Shown here piece by piece: positions 42,792 through 52,111 of a DNA stretch of 64,000 nt. The stretch covers positions 313,190 to 377,189 of the forward strand of contig NZ_BNDS01000001.1 in the NCBI RefSeq assembly GCF_014656545.1, in the 5' to 3' direction. Within the stretch, counting starts at the first letter, position 1. Each line of letters opens with the position of its first letter. The DNA comes from Neobacillus kokaensis. GTDB lineage: Bacteria > Bacillota > Bacilli > Bacillales > Cytobacillaceae. The notes under the pieces were generated by a model, which was not told where the DNA came from, did no database searches, and was given only the letters and a program-made list of their open reading frames with translations. A program made the position numbers and the translations under genes.

Positions 42792-44219
42792 TCATGCTCG
42801 TCCAAATTTCAGGAATTTAAAACCTTCTTTCGAAAACCATAAGCTCATGAAACCGCTGATAAAACCAGTAACAATTAATACCTCTCCGACGATTTTCATT
42901 TTCTCTGCTGAAATTTGCTCACCAAAAATTAATCCAAGAATAATAGAAGAAAAAATTGACCCCAAATATCTGCAAGTTTGAAATAATCCTGAAGTAGTGC
43001 CAATTATAGCTTTTGGGCTTTCTTTTACCATCGCTACCTGTAGAACCACGTTGCCAATACCGTAGCTTAAACCCATAATTGCTAAGGTACCGCCAATGAC
43101 CAAAGAGGAAGCACCAACAAAGAAAAAACTAAAGACAAACCCGCCGATTATTGCCAAGCAGGCACCAGCAATAATGGGCTGGTTTACCCCGGCTTTATCT
43201 GTCCATTTTCCCGTGACTGTAGAGATGATGATACTAACACCGGACATAAATAACATTAACAGTCCGCTTTTTTCCACACTCAGTCCCATAACTTCTTGAA
43301 AATAACTGGGCAGACCGAAAAATAAACAATAGAAGTAAATATTTAATAGGATGAATTGGATGTAAACCAAAGTTAGTTTTGGATGGGATTTAAAGATTTT
43401 TACATCAATAAAAGGTTCCTTAATTCGAATTTCTCTCAAGACAAAAAGGAATAAAAAGATGATCCCTGCAACTGCTGAAAAGTAATGGATTTTTGCTTCA
43501 AAGGATAATAAAAACCAGAGGGAAAAGATCATTCCAAGAGCGAATAATCCGATACCAAGAAAGTCGAGATGAGCGAGTAAGTTTTTTACGGTTTCTTTGT
43601 CCTTTTTCACATCCTTTGGAAACATGTACCAGCCCAATAGAAAACTAATTATTACAAACGGAAAATTAACCCAGAATATAGCAGGCCAATGGCCCCAGAC
43701 AATTAAGAATCCCCCTATAGTCGGACCAAGCGCTACCATGGCCGACGCAAAAATTGATAGTACTGCTAAGGCGGATGCTTGCTGCTCTTTTATATGATCG
43801 CGAATCAATGCCATGCCTGACGGGTATATAGCACTGCTGCCGATGGATTGTACAAGACGCATTACCAAGAGCATCATGAAAGTTGTGGAAAGCGGAGCGC
43901 CAAAAGCAGACAGTCCCACAAGGGTAAGCCCAAGTAAAAATGTTTTTTTACGGCCAAAAATATCACCAATTTTACCTGTTACAGGCTGGGCTACGGCACT
44001 AGCTAAATAAAACGATGAAATTAACCAAGAAACTGTCGTAAAAGACAGCTGGAAATCTTTTTGAATGCTATGCAAGGCCAGAGAAATCATTGATGAGTTT
44101 AGCGGGTTTAACATCGTTCCTGAGGCAACAGCAGTGATAAATAATGCACGAGTTTTTTTCAAGACTGTCATTCCCTTAGATAGATTCTTAATAACTGCCA
44201 TATCACTAATTGTTTCCAA
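42792..44219 (-). CDS. MFS transporter, DHA2 drug-efflux type
   Basis: A 475-residue major facilitator with about 14 helices. Motif A reads GKIGDIFGRKKTFLLG and the helix-5 antiporter motif reads ALGPTIGGFLIVWGHWPAIFWVN, both diagnostic of the DHA2 (EmrB/QacA) drug:proton antiporters. The start is uncertain: the first ATG lacks a good site, and a TTG about 19 codons later is preceded by AAGGGA. No regulator adjoins it. Confidence 0.85.
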   Translation of the reverse strand: METISDMAVIKNLSKGMTVLKKTRALFITAVASGTMLNPLNSSMISLALHSIQKDFQLSFTTVSWLISSFYLASAVAQPVTGKIGDIFGRKKTFLLGLTLVGLSAFGAPLSTTFMMLLVMRLVQSIGSSAIYPSGMALIRDHIKEQQASALAVLSIFASAMVALGPTIGGFLIVWGHWPAIFWVNFPFVIISFLLGWYMFPKDVKKDKETVKNLLAHLDFLGIGLFALGMIFSLWFLLSFEAKIHYFSAVAGIIFLFLFVLREIRIKEPFIDVKIFKSHPKLTLVYIQFILLNIYFYCLFFGLPSYFQEVMGLSVEKSGLLMLFMSGVSIIISTVTGKWTDKAGVNQPIIAGACLAIIGGFVFSFFFVGASSLVIGGTLAIMGLSYGIGNVVLQVAMVKESPKAIIGTTSGLFQTCRYLGSIFSSIILGLIFGEQISAEKMKIVGEVLIVTGFISGFMSLWFSKEGFKFLKFGRA

Positions 44220-44381
44220 AATACAATGTTCTATTATTTTTTAAAAACTTTGAATCTAAATAATCATTCTAGGAATAGCCTCCCATTAAATATAAATAAG
44301 GGAGGATGTCATGTCTTTTTGTAATTGCTAAGAATATGTTCAGCTGTTCGTCATCGTTAAATGGTAGCAGGAGGGATTAGT

Positions 44382-46712
44382 ATGGAGGTAATAGGAAAGA
44401 GTGTTATTCGTAAAGATGCTGCTGAGAAAGTGACTGGACGGGCTAAATATACTCATGACTATCAAACGGGACGGATATTGTCATGTAAAATGGTGATCAG
44501 CCCTTATGGTCATGCCAAAATCATTAGTATAGATACGTCTAACGCCCAGAAAGTTCCTGGAGTTAGGGCGATTATTGCCGGAAAACATTACCCGCTCACA
44601 GGGGAAGCCATTCGTGACCGTCCGCCCATTGCTGTTGAAAAGGTTCGCTACCACGGTGAACCCGTTGCCCTTGTTGTGGCAGACACCCCAGGACAGGCTA
44701 AAACGGCGGCTGATTTAATAAAAGTCCAATATGAATTACTTCCTGTCGTCAATTCGCCGACACAAGCGTTTCAAAAGGGAGCACCCTTAGTTCATGAACA
44801 CTTAGGGGAGTATAAAAAAGAAGAGGATTCTCATCCGGTGCCAGGCACCAATATAGCTACTCTTTATAAAATTCGCAAGGGGCAGATGGATAAGGGCTGG
44901 GCAGAAAGTGAAACAGTGGTGGAAGCAAGTTTTTCATTTGCCCCGTCAGATCATGCAGCAATGGAGACGCGATGTGCAACAGCTGAAATCAAGCCAGATG
45001 GCACAATTATAATAATGACATCATCACAGGCACCATTTATGGTTAAAAGATTAATTGCCGACTACTTTGGTGAGGATATGGGCAAAATCATCGTTCATAC
45101 ACCGCTTGTTGGCGGTGCTTTCGGCGGAAAGGCCTCTGTACAGCTTGAGGTACTTGCTTATTTGGCTTCAAAGGCAGTAGGCGGCGAACCGGTAAAACTG
45201 CTTAATTCCAGGGAAGAAGATATCATTACATCCCCTTGTCATATTGGTTTAGATGCGACAGTTAAATTTGGTGCCGATCGAAATGGCCGGATAAGGGCGG
45301 CTGAAATTCGGTATTTATGGGATGGCGGAGCCTATTCCGATAAAGCAGTGGATGTAACAAGGTCGGGTGCTGTTGATTGTACAGGACCTTACGATATTGA
45401 AAATCTCTGGTGTGATTCATATTGCATGTACACAAACCATCCTTATGCATCTCCATTTAGGGGCTTCAGCCATTCTGAACTTTCGTTTGCCATTGAACGG
45501 ACTATGGATTTACTCGCACAGAAATTAAATATGGATCCACTGGAGCTCAGATATATTAATGCCATTAAACCAGGGGATACAACACCGACACGAGTAAAGC
45601 TAAATAAGAGTAATGTAGGCAATCTCAGGAAGTGTATAGATAAATTAAAGGAACTTTTTAATTGGGACGAAGGAATTATTAAGGAAGTTAATAAAAGATA
45701 TGTCCGCGTGAAAGGTGTCAGCTGCAGCTGGAAAACCTCTACAATCGATTCTGATGCACCTTCGGGAGTGATCTTGACGTTCAATCGGGACGGCTCCATC
45801 AATTTAATGTCAGGCGTTGTTGAAATTGGAACGGGTACGAAAACAGTCTTGGCCCAAATTCTTGCTGAACGTTTAAAAATGGATGTGGATAACATTCACG
45901 TGAGGATGGAAGTGGACACCCAAACGACACCGGAGCACTGGAAAACCGTTGCAAGCCGGGGAACGTTTATGGGCGGAAGGGCTGTTTTAAGGGCGGCAGA
46001 GGATGTAATTCAGCAACTAAAAGAGGTCGCTGCATGCGTGTTAAAAGCTCCAAAGGATGATCTCGAAATTGCCGACAGCCGTGTGTTTTTACGAGATGAC
46101 CCCTCTATTGGACTTCACTTTAAAGACATTGGTTACGGTTATAAGTATCCAAACGGTGAAACGATTGGGCAGCAAATCATTGGCAGGGGGAGCTATATTT
46201 TGCGGCACTTGACGCATTTGGATCCTGAAACAGGAGCGGGAAAGCCCGGTCCGGAATGGACGGTTGCGGCATATGGCGTGGAGATTGAGTTTGATAAACG
46301 AGATTATACGTATAGGCTGATTAAGGCGTGTACTGTTGTCGATATCGGCAATGTAATGAATGAAAAAGCGGCCCTCGGTCAAGTGATGGGGGCAATGAGT
46401 ATGGGCCTTGCCTTTGCCGGCCGAGAGACATTTTACTTTGATGAGCTGGGCCGTGTTCTGAACCCGCAGCTTCGCACGTACCGGCCGCTGAGATACGGGG
46501 AAAATCCCCAATATGTAGTAGGTTTTGTAGAAACTCCGCAGCTTGATGGACCATATGGAGCCCGGGGTGTTGGAGAACATGGCCTAATGGGGATGCCCGG
46601 AGCGCTGGGAAATGCCTTATCAAATGCTGCGGGGGTCTCCTTGCACCATTTACCATTAATACCAGAATTAGTTTGGCGGGCAAAGGAGGCGGCCAAAAAT
46701 GCTTCCATTTGA
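44382..46712 (+). CDS. Molybdenum hydroxylase large subunit (xanthine dehydrogenase family), set 1
   Basis: A 776-residue molybdopterin-binding subunit of a CoxL/XdhA-type hydroxylase. Landmarks: VGGAFGGKASVQ (about 243), FRGFSHSE, where XDH has FRGFGxPQ, and the catalytic Glu in ARGVGEHGLMG (about residue 729). The AYxCSFR loop of CO dehydrogenase is absent, so this is not a CODH. ATG 44382 follows AGGAGGGATTAGT; an ATG seven codons earlier precedes that site. Gene order large-medium-small. No cofactor-sulfuration gene is nearby. Substrate could be an N-heterocycle or aldehyde; not determinable. Confidence 0.88.
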   Translation: MEVIGKSVIRKDAAEKVTGRAKYTHDYQTGRILSCKMVISPYGHAKIISIDTSNAQKVPGVRAIIAGKHYPLTGEAIRDRPPIAVEKVRYHGEPVALVVADTPGQAKTAADLIKVQYELLPVVNSPTQAFQKGAPLVHEHLGEYKKEEDSHPVPGTNIATLYKIRKGQMDKGWAESETVVEASFSFAPSDHAAMETRCATAEIKPDGTIIIMTSSQAPFMVKRLIADYFGEDMGKIIVHTPLVGGAFGGKASVQLEVLAYLASKAVGGEPVKLLNSREEDIITSPCHIGLDATVKFGADRNGRIRAAEIRYLWDGGAYSDKAVDVTRSGAVDCTGPYDIENLWCDSYCMYTNHPYASPFRGFSHSELSFAIERTMDLLAQKLNMDPLELRYINAIKPGDTTPTRVKLNKSNVGNLRKCIDKLKELFNWDEGIIKEVNKRYVRVKGVSCSWKTSTIDSDAPSGVILTFNRDGSINLMSGVVEIGTGTKTVLAQILAERLKMDVDNIHVRMEVDTQTTPEHWKTVASRGTFMGGRAVLRAAEDVIQQLKEVAACVLKAPKDDLEIADSRVFLRDDPSIGLHFKDIGYGYKYPNGETIGQQIIGRGSYILRHLTHLDPETGAGKPGPEWTVAAYGVEIEFDKRDYTYRLIKACTVVDIGNVMNEKAALGQVMGAMSMGLAFAGRETFYFDELGRVLNPQLRTYRPLRYGENPQYVVGFVETPQLDGPYGARGVGEHGLMGMPGALGNALSNAAGVSLHHLPLIPELVWRAKEAAKNASI

Positions 46713-47523
46713 CTTTGATTATTTCCAGCCGAAGTCGTTAAAGGAGGCAGTCGAGTTATTTAGGTATTTGGAGCAGCAGGGCAAACAGCCCATGTTTTTT
46801 TCAGGCGGTACAGAATTAATTACTTTGGGCCGAATTGATTTAGCATTTTCAGATGCAGTGATCGATATTAAAAACATTCCAGAATGTAAGGTAATGCAGT
46901 ATAGCGGTGACTATTTGTTCATTGGCGGGGCACTTTCGTTAACACAAATAGAGGAGGCTAATCCATTTCCGCTGCTGACCAAGGTTGCCAGTGAGGTAGC
47001 CGACCATACTGCCCGGGGCAAGATTACATTAGGCGGCAATATTTGTGCACAAATATTTTACCGGGAAGCGGTCTTACCGTTGTTACTAGCGGATAGCCAA
47101 CTGTTAATTGTCGGCCCGGAAGGTGTTCAGACAATTCATATTAATGACATTTTTCAACAACAATTAAAGCTGAAAAAAGGAGAACTTCTTGTACAAACGG
47201 CAACCGAACGCCGCTTTATTGAGGCCCCGTTTTTCACGGTTAAACGGCGACAACAATGGGATACCGGCTATCCATTAATCACTATTGCTGCTTTAAAAAT
47301 AGACCAGGAATTCCGGGTAGCGATTAGTGGACTTTGCCCCTTTCCATTTCGTTCACAGGAAGCAGAGGCATACTTAAACCGGCAGGGGTCTATGGAGGAG
47401 AGAATTGATGGAGCACTTTCGGTTCTGCCAAAACCTATTTTAGATGATGTCGAAGGGTCAGCCCAATATCGTTTATTTGTGCTGCGTAATTTGTTATATG
47501 ATGCACTAGTAGCATTGGAATAA
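46699..47523 (+). CDS. Molybdenum hydroxylase FAD subunit, set 1
   Basis: A 274-residue CoxM-type FAD-binding subunit, carrying electrons from the [2Fe-2S] clusters to the acceptor. FAD motifs are FSGGTELITLGR (about 35-46) and KITLGGNICAQ (about 109-119). The ATG overlaps the large-subunit gene by 14 bp, with AAAGGAGG inside that gene, so the two are coupled. Confidence 0.9.
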   Translation: MLPFDFDYFQPKSLKEAVELFRYLEQQGKQPMFFSGGTELITLGRIDLAFSDAVIDIKNIPECKVMQYSGDYLFIGGALSLTQIEEANPFPLLTKVASEVADHTARGKITLGGNICAQIFYREAVLPLLLADSQLLIVGPEGVQTIHINDIFQQQLKLKKGELLVQTATERRFIEAPFFTVKRRQQWDTGYPLITIAALKIDQEFRVAISGLCPFPFRSQEAEAYLNRQGSMEERIDGALSVLPKPILDDVEGSAQYRLFVLRNLLYDALVALE

Positions 47524-47564
47524 TTAGTAGTTTAATTGACTGCTAATATAAGGGGGCAACAAGA

Positions 47565-48032
47565 GTGGCGTCAAAAACGATTACTTTACATGTCAATGGG
47601 GAAGTTCGGACTATAACGGTCAGGGCTTCAGATACCCTCCTTTTTGCCTTACGTGGGAAGCTTGGTCTCACAGGACCAAAGCCTGGCTGTTTAAATGGAG
47701 ACTGTGGTGCCTGCACAATCAATGTGGATGGCTGGCCAATGAAGTCATGTTTAATGCTGGCAGTAGAGGCCGTTGGAAAAGAGGTGGTAACAATCGAAGG
47801 CTTGCATGATACGCCGATTCAACGTGCCTTCGTTGAAGAGTTTGCCTTTCAGTGCGGCTACTGCACACCGGGTTTTATTATGAATTGTCATTCGCTGCTC
47901 AAGCAGCATCCAGATGCCGATGATCGAATCATCAAAGAGTGGCTGGAATCAAATATTTGCCGTTGTACAAGTTATATCGAAATTGAAAAAGCGGTGAAAT
48001 CGGTGCTGAGGAAGGAGGAGCCGGGGGGCTAA
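47565..48032 (+). CDS. Molybdenum hydroxylase [2Fe-2S] subunit, set 1
   Basis: A 155-residue CoxS-type iron-sulfur subunit. The plant-ferredoxin-type cluster motif is CLNGDCGACTINVDG plus Cys in KSCLM; the second cluster uses CGYCTPGF and ICRCTSY. The usual CRCTGY reads CRCTSY here. GTG start with AAGGGGG upstream. Last gene of set 1. Confidence 0.9.
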   Translation: MASKTITLHVNGEVRTITVRASDTLLFALRGKLGLTGPKPGCLNGDCGACTINVDGWPMKSCLMLAVEAVGKEVVTIEGLHDTPIQRAFVEEFAFQCGYCTPGFIMNCHSLLKQHPDADDRIIKEWLESNICRCTSYIEIEKAVKSVLRKEEPGG

Positions 48033-48034
48033 GC

Positions 48035-48128
48035 TAATTGTTTTAATGTTGGCAGCAATTGGCCGGGGGAGGCACGTCAATTAGCGGGAAGACATGTTCA
48101 ATTGGTGTTGAAGCAGCTTCAATTAGCC
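48035..48128 (+). repeat. Five-copy CAATTRG array on a 21-bp pitch
   Basis: CAATTGG/CAATTAG-type words start at 48056, 48078, 48099 and 48120, with a weaker TAATTG copy at 48035; steps are 21, 22, 21 and 21 bp. GG and AG versions alternate. It occupies the short gap between the molybdenum-hydroxylase set 1 and the convergent penicillin-binding protein gene. Confidence 0.6.
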
Positions 48129-48151
48129 CACATCAAACAAACAGGGCTCAA

Positions 48152-50239
48152 TCAGTAATTGGACCCCTGTTTCATTTTAAAATACGTATCTAACACCCTG
48201 CGGCCGATTTTTAGGTTTGCTTTGTTATCCTCTTTTCCATGGTAGGCCCATGGTACGAGAACAGCCATCGCTACCTCCGGATGTGAACTTGGCGCGTAGC
48301 CTACCAAACTTAAATTCATGACAGGCGGGGGTTCTTTGCCATACCTGTGTCGTAAAGGGCCATCATAAAAGGCTTCAGCGGTTCCTGTTTTTCCAGCAGG
48401 GGAGTATTTTGCCCCTTTGAAAAATTTGTAAGCAGTCCCGCCAGGCTCTTGCATCACTTTGCGAAAGCCGGTATGCACCCTGTGAAGCCATTCGTCCTTA
48501 GCATCAATGGTGTTAAGGACGGTGGGTGAAATTTCTTTCAAAACTGGACCTAATTTATCCTTGCCTTGAACTGGATTTCGAATTTCTTTTACAATATGCG
48601 GCTGCATCCGATACCCGCCATTGGCGATTGTCGCTACATATTGGGCCAGCTGCATCGTTGAATAGGTATCATATTGTCCAATCACAAGATCAAGCAGGTA
48701 ACCGGGAAGTCTGCTTTGCCCTTTAAACCCTGTTTGTTCATTCGGCAAATCAATTCCCGTCCGCGTTCCAAGACCAAAGGAAGCAAATGAATTGCGAATC
48801 GTTTCGAAAGCCATTTTATTAGAAAAATTAAGCGGTTTATCGTATTCGTAATGTCCTTTTCCAATTCGAATGGCCGTATGGAACATATAAACATTTGAGG
48901 ATTTCTTTAAAGCGGTGATTTCATTTAATCTTCCTAAATAGGCATATGATTTTTTGATGGGTGTGTCTTTTATTTTTATCCCAGTATCATCAAACACAGT
49001 TCCTGGTGAAATCGCCCCTGTTTTGTATCCTGTTAAAATCGTGGCTCCTTTGACCGCGGACCCTACACTATAGGTGGTAGTAAAAGTGCCTAGGGCATCA
49101 TCCTGCATTTCAAGACGTCCTGTTTTGTCATTTCGAGTTAATTTTTTGCCTGACATGGCCAAAATATCACCCGAGTAAGGGTCCATTAAGACAACGTACG
49201 CTCTGTCAGTCAGCCAAGTGCCCGGCCATCTTTTAGCCTTCAAGAGTTCCTCTTCAACAATTTGATCCACTGCCTTTTGTAAATCCATATCAATTGTTAG
49301 TACAAGGTCTTTTCCTTTTCTGCCATCGATGACCTGCTGGGTTTCAATTACTGTTCCAGTTTTATCCGTGATATTCTTAATTTTTGCCTTATGTCCACGA
49401 AGAATTTCTTCATAGTAAGATTCTAACTGGCTTTTGCCTACCCGGTCATTACGATGGTAATCTCTAGCTAAAAAATATTCTAATTGTTCAGCAGGCAGAC
49501 CCTCTTCCGATTTTGTTACTTTACCCAATACAGATCGTAATGTATAGTCAAACGGATAGAACCGTTCCCAATCCGTTGTTGTGTCCACCCCGGGAAGTGA
49601 TTGAAGATTTTCACTAACAAAGGCGAATTCCTCATCGGTAACGTTTTCATTTTTGACAATCTGCGGGATGAATTTATATCCGCTTGTAAATTCTTTGAAA
49701 ATGGCCAGTACTTTTAATTCTTGTTTTGAAAACTTTTTTAATTCCTCGTCCGTTATGCGATCTAGTTTTAATTTATACAAGTCTCGATCTGATAATTTTT
49801 TGGCTGCATATAGGTCTTTTTCATGTTTTGTAATTTTAGCATCGGCAAGGGCAGGATGCTTCATCATCCAAAAATCTCGTTTATCTCGGTCCGTTACCCT
49901 GTCGGTGTTTTTCTCAATCAATTGCCCTAAACGTTCAGCCGTTTGGAGCATTTCAGTTTGACTAAACCCCTGGTTAGTAAAGGTAATCGCACTTTTTGGG
50001 ACATTATCAACGATGACTCTAAAATAGCGGTCATACAATTTTCCCCGAGGAACTGGATTGCTGACAGTAATATCCTCTTTTCTTTCCAAATCTTTTTTAT
50101 AATTTTCCCCATGGACGATTTGAATAAAGCCGAGCCTTAAGATTAAGATGGAAAACAGCACAAATACACTGAAAAAAAGGACGTTTAGTCGAAAGGGGAA
50201 ATGAGACGTTTTCTTCTTCTGTTTGTCCAACTGTTTCAC
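48152..50239 (-). CDS. Class B penicillin-binding protein (PbpA/PBP2 type)
   Basis: A 695-residue monofunctional transpeptidase that cross-links peptidoglycan outside the membrane. One N-terminal helix (about 17-38), a PBP dimerisation domain (PVPRGKLYDRYFR onward) and a transpeptidase domain. Active-site motifs: SAVK (about residue 394), SSN, and KTGTAEA near residue 618. The domain pattern matches PbpA/PbpH of B. subtilis, which work with RodA in elongation. It is convergent with the first molybdenum-hydroxylase set. Normal ATG start. Confidence 0.9.
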   Translation of the reverse strand: MKQLDKQKKKTSHFPFRLNVLFFSVFVLFSILILRLGFIQIVHGENYKKDLERKEDITVSNPVPRGKLYDRYFRVIVDNVPKSAITFTNQGFSQTEMLQTAERLGQLIEKNTDRVTDRDKRDFWMMKHPALADAKITKHEKDLYAAKKLSDRDLYKLKLDRITDEELKKFSKQELKVLAIFKEFTSGYKFIPQIVKNENVTDEEFAFVSENLQSLPGVDTTTDWERFYPFDYTLRSVLGKVTKSEEGLPAEQLEYFLARDYHRNDRVGKSQLESYYEEILRGHKAKIKNITDKTGTVIETQQVIDGRKGKDLVLTIDMDLQKAVDQIVEEELLKAKRWPGTWLTDRAYVVLMDPYSGDILAMSGKKLTRNDKTGRLEMQDDALGTFTTTYSVGSAVKGATILTGYKTGAISPGTVFDDTGIKIKDTPIKKSYAYLGRLNEITALKKSSNVYMFHTAIRIGKGHYEYDKPLNFSNKMAFETIRNSFASFGLGTRTGIDLPNEQTGFKGQSRLPGYLLDLVIGQYDTYSTMQLAQYVATIANGGYRMQPHIVKEIRNPVQGKDKLGPVLKEISPTVLNTIDAKDEWLHRVHTGFRKVMQEPGGTAYKFFKGAKYSPAGKTGTAEAFYDGPLRHRYGKEPPPVMNLSLVGYAPSSHPEVAMAVLVPWAYHGKEDNKANLKIGRRVLDTYFKMKQGSNY

Positions 50240-50332
50240 TTCCTTTACATGGATACGTAGTGCTTTAGCGGATAAACTAAAGTAAGTAAAAAAAATTAAT
50301 AATGATTATCGTAACCGAAAGGAGGACAATTC

Positions 50333-50743
50333 ATGAATAAGCATCAACCACAGAACAGCCCAATACAATCGCAGCAGCAACCACAATCCATTCAGGAGCA
50401 GCAAATGCTTCAGCAACAGCAGCAGCTAAAAGAAAGTCAGACGATGATGGAGCAGCAATTTGAAGTACAGAAAAAGCTGGCCTTACAGACGATGCAGCAA
50501 GCTTCACATGCCATCAAGGAGAATGTACAGATGGCAAATCTCCAAGGTTTGCAGCAGGCACAGCAACAGCTAAACCAAGCAACCCAGCAATTAAATCAAT
50601 TGCAAGGGATTGCGGTTACTCAGGCAACAACTGCTCAGCAGCAGCAACTGGAACAGGTTCAACAGCAAATAGAACAGGCCTCACAAACACTCAACCTCAT
50701 TGAGTCCCTGAATTCTGGAAATAATAGTTTTAAAAAAGGATAA
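50333..50743 (+). CDS. Glutamine-rich low-complexity coiled-coil protein
   Basis: A 136-residue protein of which roughly a third is Gln (QQQQQ runs, LQQAQQQLNQATQQLNQL). It lacks a signal or membrane segment and should be helical. ATG has an excellent AAAGGAGGACAATTC site, and a hairpin terminator follows, so it is expressed. Such Gln-rich proteins in spore-formers are sometimes coat or spore-associated; no family is certain. Confidence 0.7.
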   Translation: MNKHQPQNSPIQSQQQPQSIQEQQMLQQQQQLKESQTMMEQQFEVQKKLALQTMQQASHAIKENVQMANLQGLQQAQQQLNQATQQLNQLQGIAVTQATTAQQQQLEQVQQQIEQASQTLNLIESLNSGNNSFKKG

Positions 50744-50750
50744 TACAATT

Positions 50751-50787
50751 AACCCAGCTTCTGGAAAAAGTAAGCTGGGTATTTTAT
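50751..50787. terminator. Bidirectional terminator
   Basis: AACCCAGCTT and AAGCTGGGTATTTT stem between the Gln-rich gene and the convergent set 2 operon. Confidence 0.7.
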
Positions 50788-51275
50788 TACGAAACAGAGC
50801 CACCCGCATGCTTTTGCAGCACCGATTTTACAGCTTCTTTAATTTCTTGGTAACCAGTACAGCGGCAAAGATTAGACTGCATCCATTCTTCAATGGTCGC
50901 ATCGTCCGCATTTGGATGTTTATTTGCCAAAGCATAACAGTTTAAGATGAAACCAGGTGTACAAAACCCACATTGGATAGCCCATTTGTCTACGAATTCC
51001 TGCTGAATAAATGAATTGTTAAAACCTTCAATAGTCGTAATGTGCTGGTCAACGGATTCAATTGACAAGGAAAGGCACGAATGTGTTGGTTCACCGTTCA
51101 CTAATACGGTACAGGCACCGCAGTCGCCGTTTTGACAAGCTCGTTTCGCCGCTGTTAAACCAAGCTGCTCGCGTAAGGTTTGTAATAGAGTATCCGCGGA
51201 CCGAATCATGACGTCCCGGGTTTCTCCATTGACATGAAGCTTTACAACTGTTTTTGATGTTCCGTTTGTTATCAT
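50787..51275 (-). CDS. Molybdenum hydroxylase [2Fe-2S] subunit, set 2
   Basis: A 162-residue CoxS-type subunit with CQNGDCGACTVLVNG plus HSCLS, and CGFCTPGF plus LCRCTGY for the second cluster. It is paralogous to the set 1 small subunit. The ATG overlaps the FAD-subunit stop (ATGA), so it is translationally coupled. Confidence 0.9.
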   Translation of the reverse strand: MITNGTSKTVVKLHVNGETRDVMIRSADTLLQTLREQLGLTAAKRACQNGDCGACTVLVNGEPTHSCLSLSIESVDQHITTIEGFNNSFIQQEFVDKWAIQCGFCTPGFILNCYALANKHPNADDATIEEWMQSNLCRCTGYQEIKEAVKSVLQKHAGGSVS

Positions 51276-52111
51276 CCATGAGCCGCCCCCAGTGCTTCCA
51301 TTGTTTCATGTAAAGTATTTTTTAATACAAATTCCCGGTAGTCACTCGATGCCTGGATATCGTCAATAATTTGTGATGGTAATAGCGTTACAGCTTTCTC
51401 TATTTTTTCTTCAATTGATAATGATGAATCGTTTAGTGCGGCCTCTATTTCAACCGATCGAAATGGATATTCGCAAACGCCGCTCAGTGCTGCTCGTATC
51501 TGTTTGTTCTTTAAAATTGCCGCTATCGAGACAATAGGGTAGCCTACCTTTGACATTTTTGTCTTTTTAAAACTTGCAAATGGTGAATCAGTATAAGTTT
51601 TTGGAACAATTATTTGAACTAAAAATTGACCGGGACTGGTACTTAATTGTTGATTGAAAATCTCCTCCAGCTGAACCGTCGTTTCACCTTCACTGCCGGC
51701 TAGTCTAACCTCTGCCTCTGCAACCAAGAGCGGCAAAACCGATTCGCGGTAAATGAGCCGGCTATGGAGATTTCCGCCAATGGTAATCTTATTTCTAGAT
51801 GTATGGTCGGCAATTTTTTTAATTGTTTGCCCTAATAATGGAAATAAATTAGATTCCGTGATTTTGTTTAAAGAGACAGCAGCACCAATGACTATTTGTT
51901 CCCCTTGCATCTCTAACGTATTACATTCAGGAATACCTTTAAGATCAATTACCGCGTCCGCATAAAGCTGATTAATTCGTGAAAACGTAATAAATTCCGT
52001 TCCGCCGCTATAAAATAGGACTTTTTTGGATTGCTTAGCTAATGTCTCATATATTTGAACCGCTTCCGAGATGCTGTCCGGCCGATAATAGTCAAAGTCA
52101 AATGGTATCAT
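51272..52111 (-). CDS. Molybdenum hydroxylase FAD subunit, set 2
   Basis: A 279-residue CoxM-type FAD subunit with FYSGGTEFITFSR and KITIGGNLHSR motifs. ATG 52111 overlaps the large-subunit stop by 4 bp and follows GGAAGGAGATGCAAAA; an earlier in-frame ATG has no site. Paralogous to the set 1 FAD subunit. Confidence 0.9.
   Translation of the reverse strand: MIPFDFDYYRPDSISEAVQIYETLAKQSKKVLFYSGGTEFITFSRINQLYADAVIDLKGIPECNTLEMQGEQIVIGAAVSLNKITESNLFPLLGQTIKKIADHTSRNKITIGGNLHSRLIYRESVLPLLVAEAEVRLAGSEGETTVQLEEIFNQQLSTSPGQFLVQIIVPKTYTDSPFASFKKTKMSKVGYPIVSIAAILKNKQIRAALSGVCEYPFRSVEIEAALNDSSLSIEEKIEKAVTLLPSQIIDDIQASSDYREFVLKNTLHETMEALGAAHG

Noticed and set aside
45443-46683. Several long minus-strand frames across the molybdenum hydroxylase gene
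   Set aside because: Antisense shadows of a coding region with clear family motifs on the plus strand.
44382-48032. Aerobic carbon monoxide dehydrogenase
   Set aside because: Subunit types fit, but the large subunit lacks the AYxCSFR active-site loop; the matching region reads SPFRGFSHSE.
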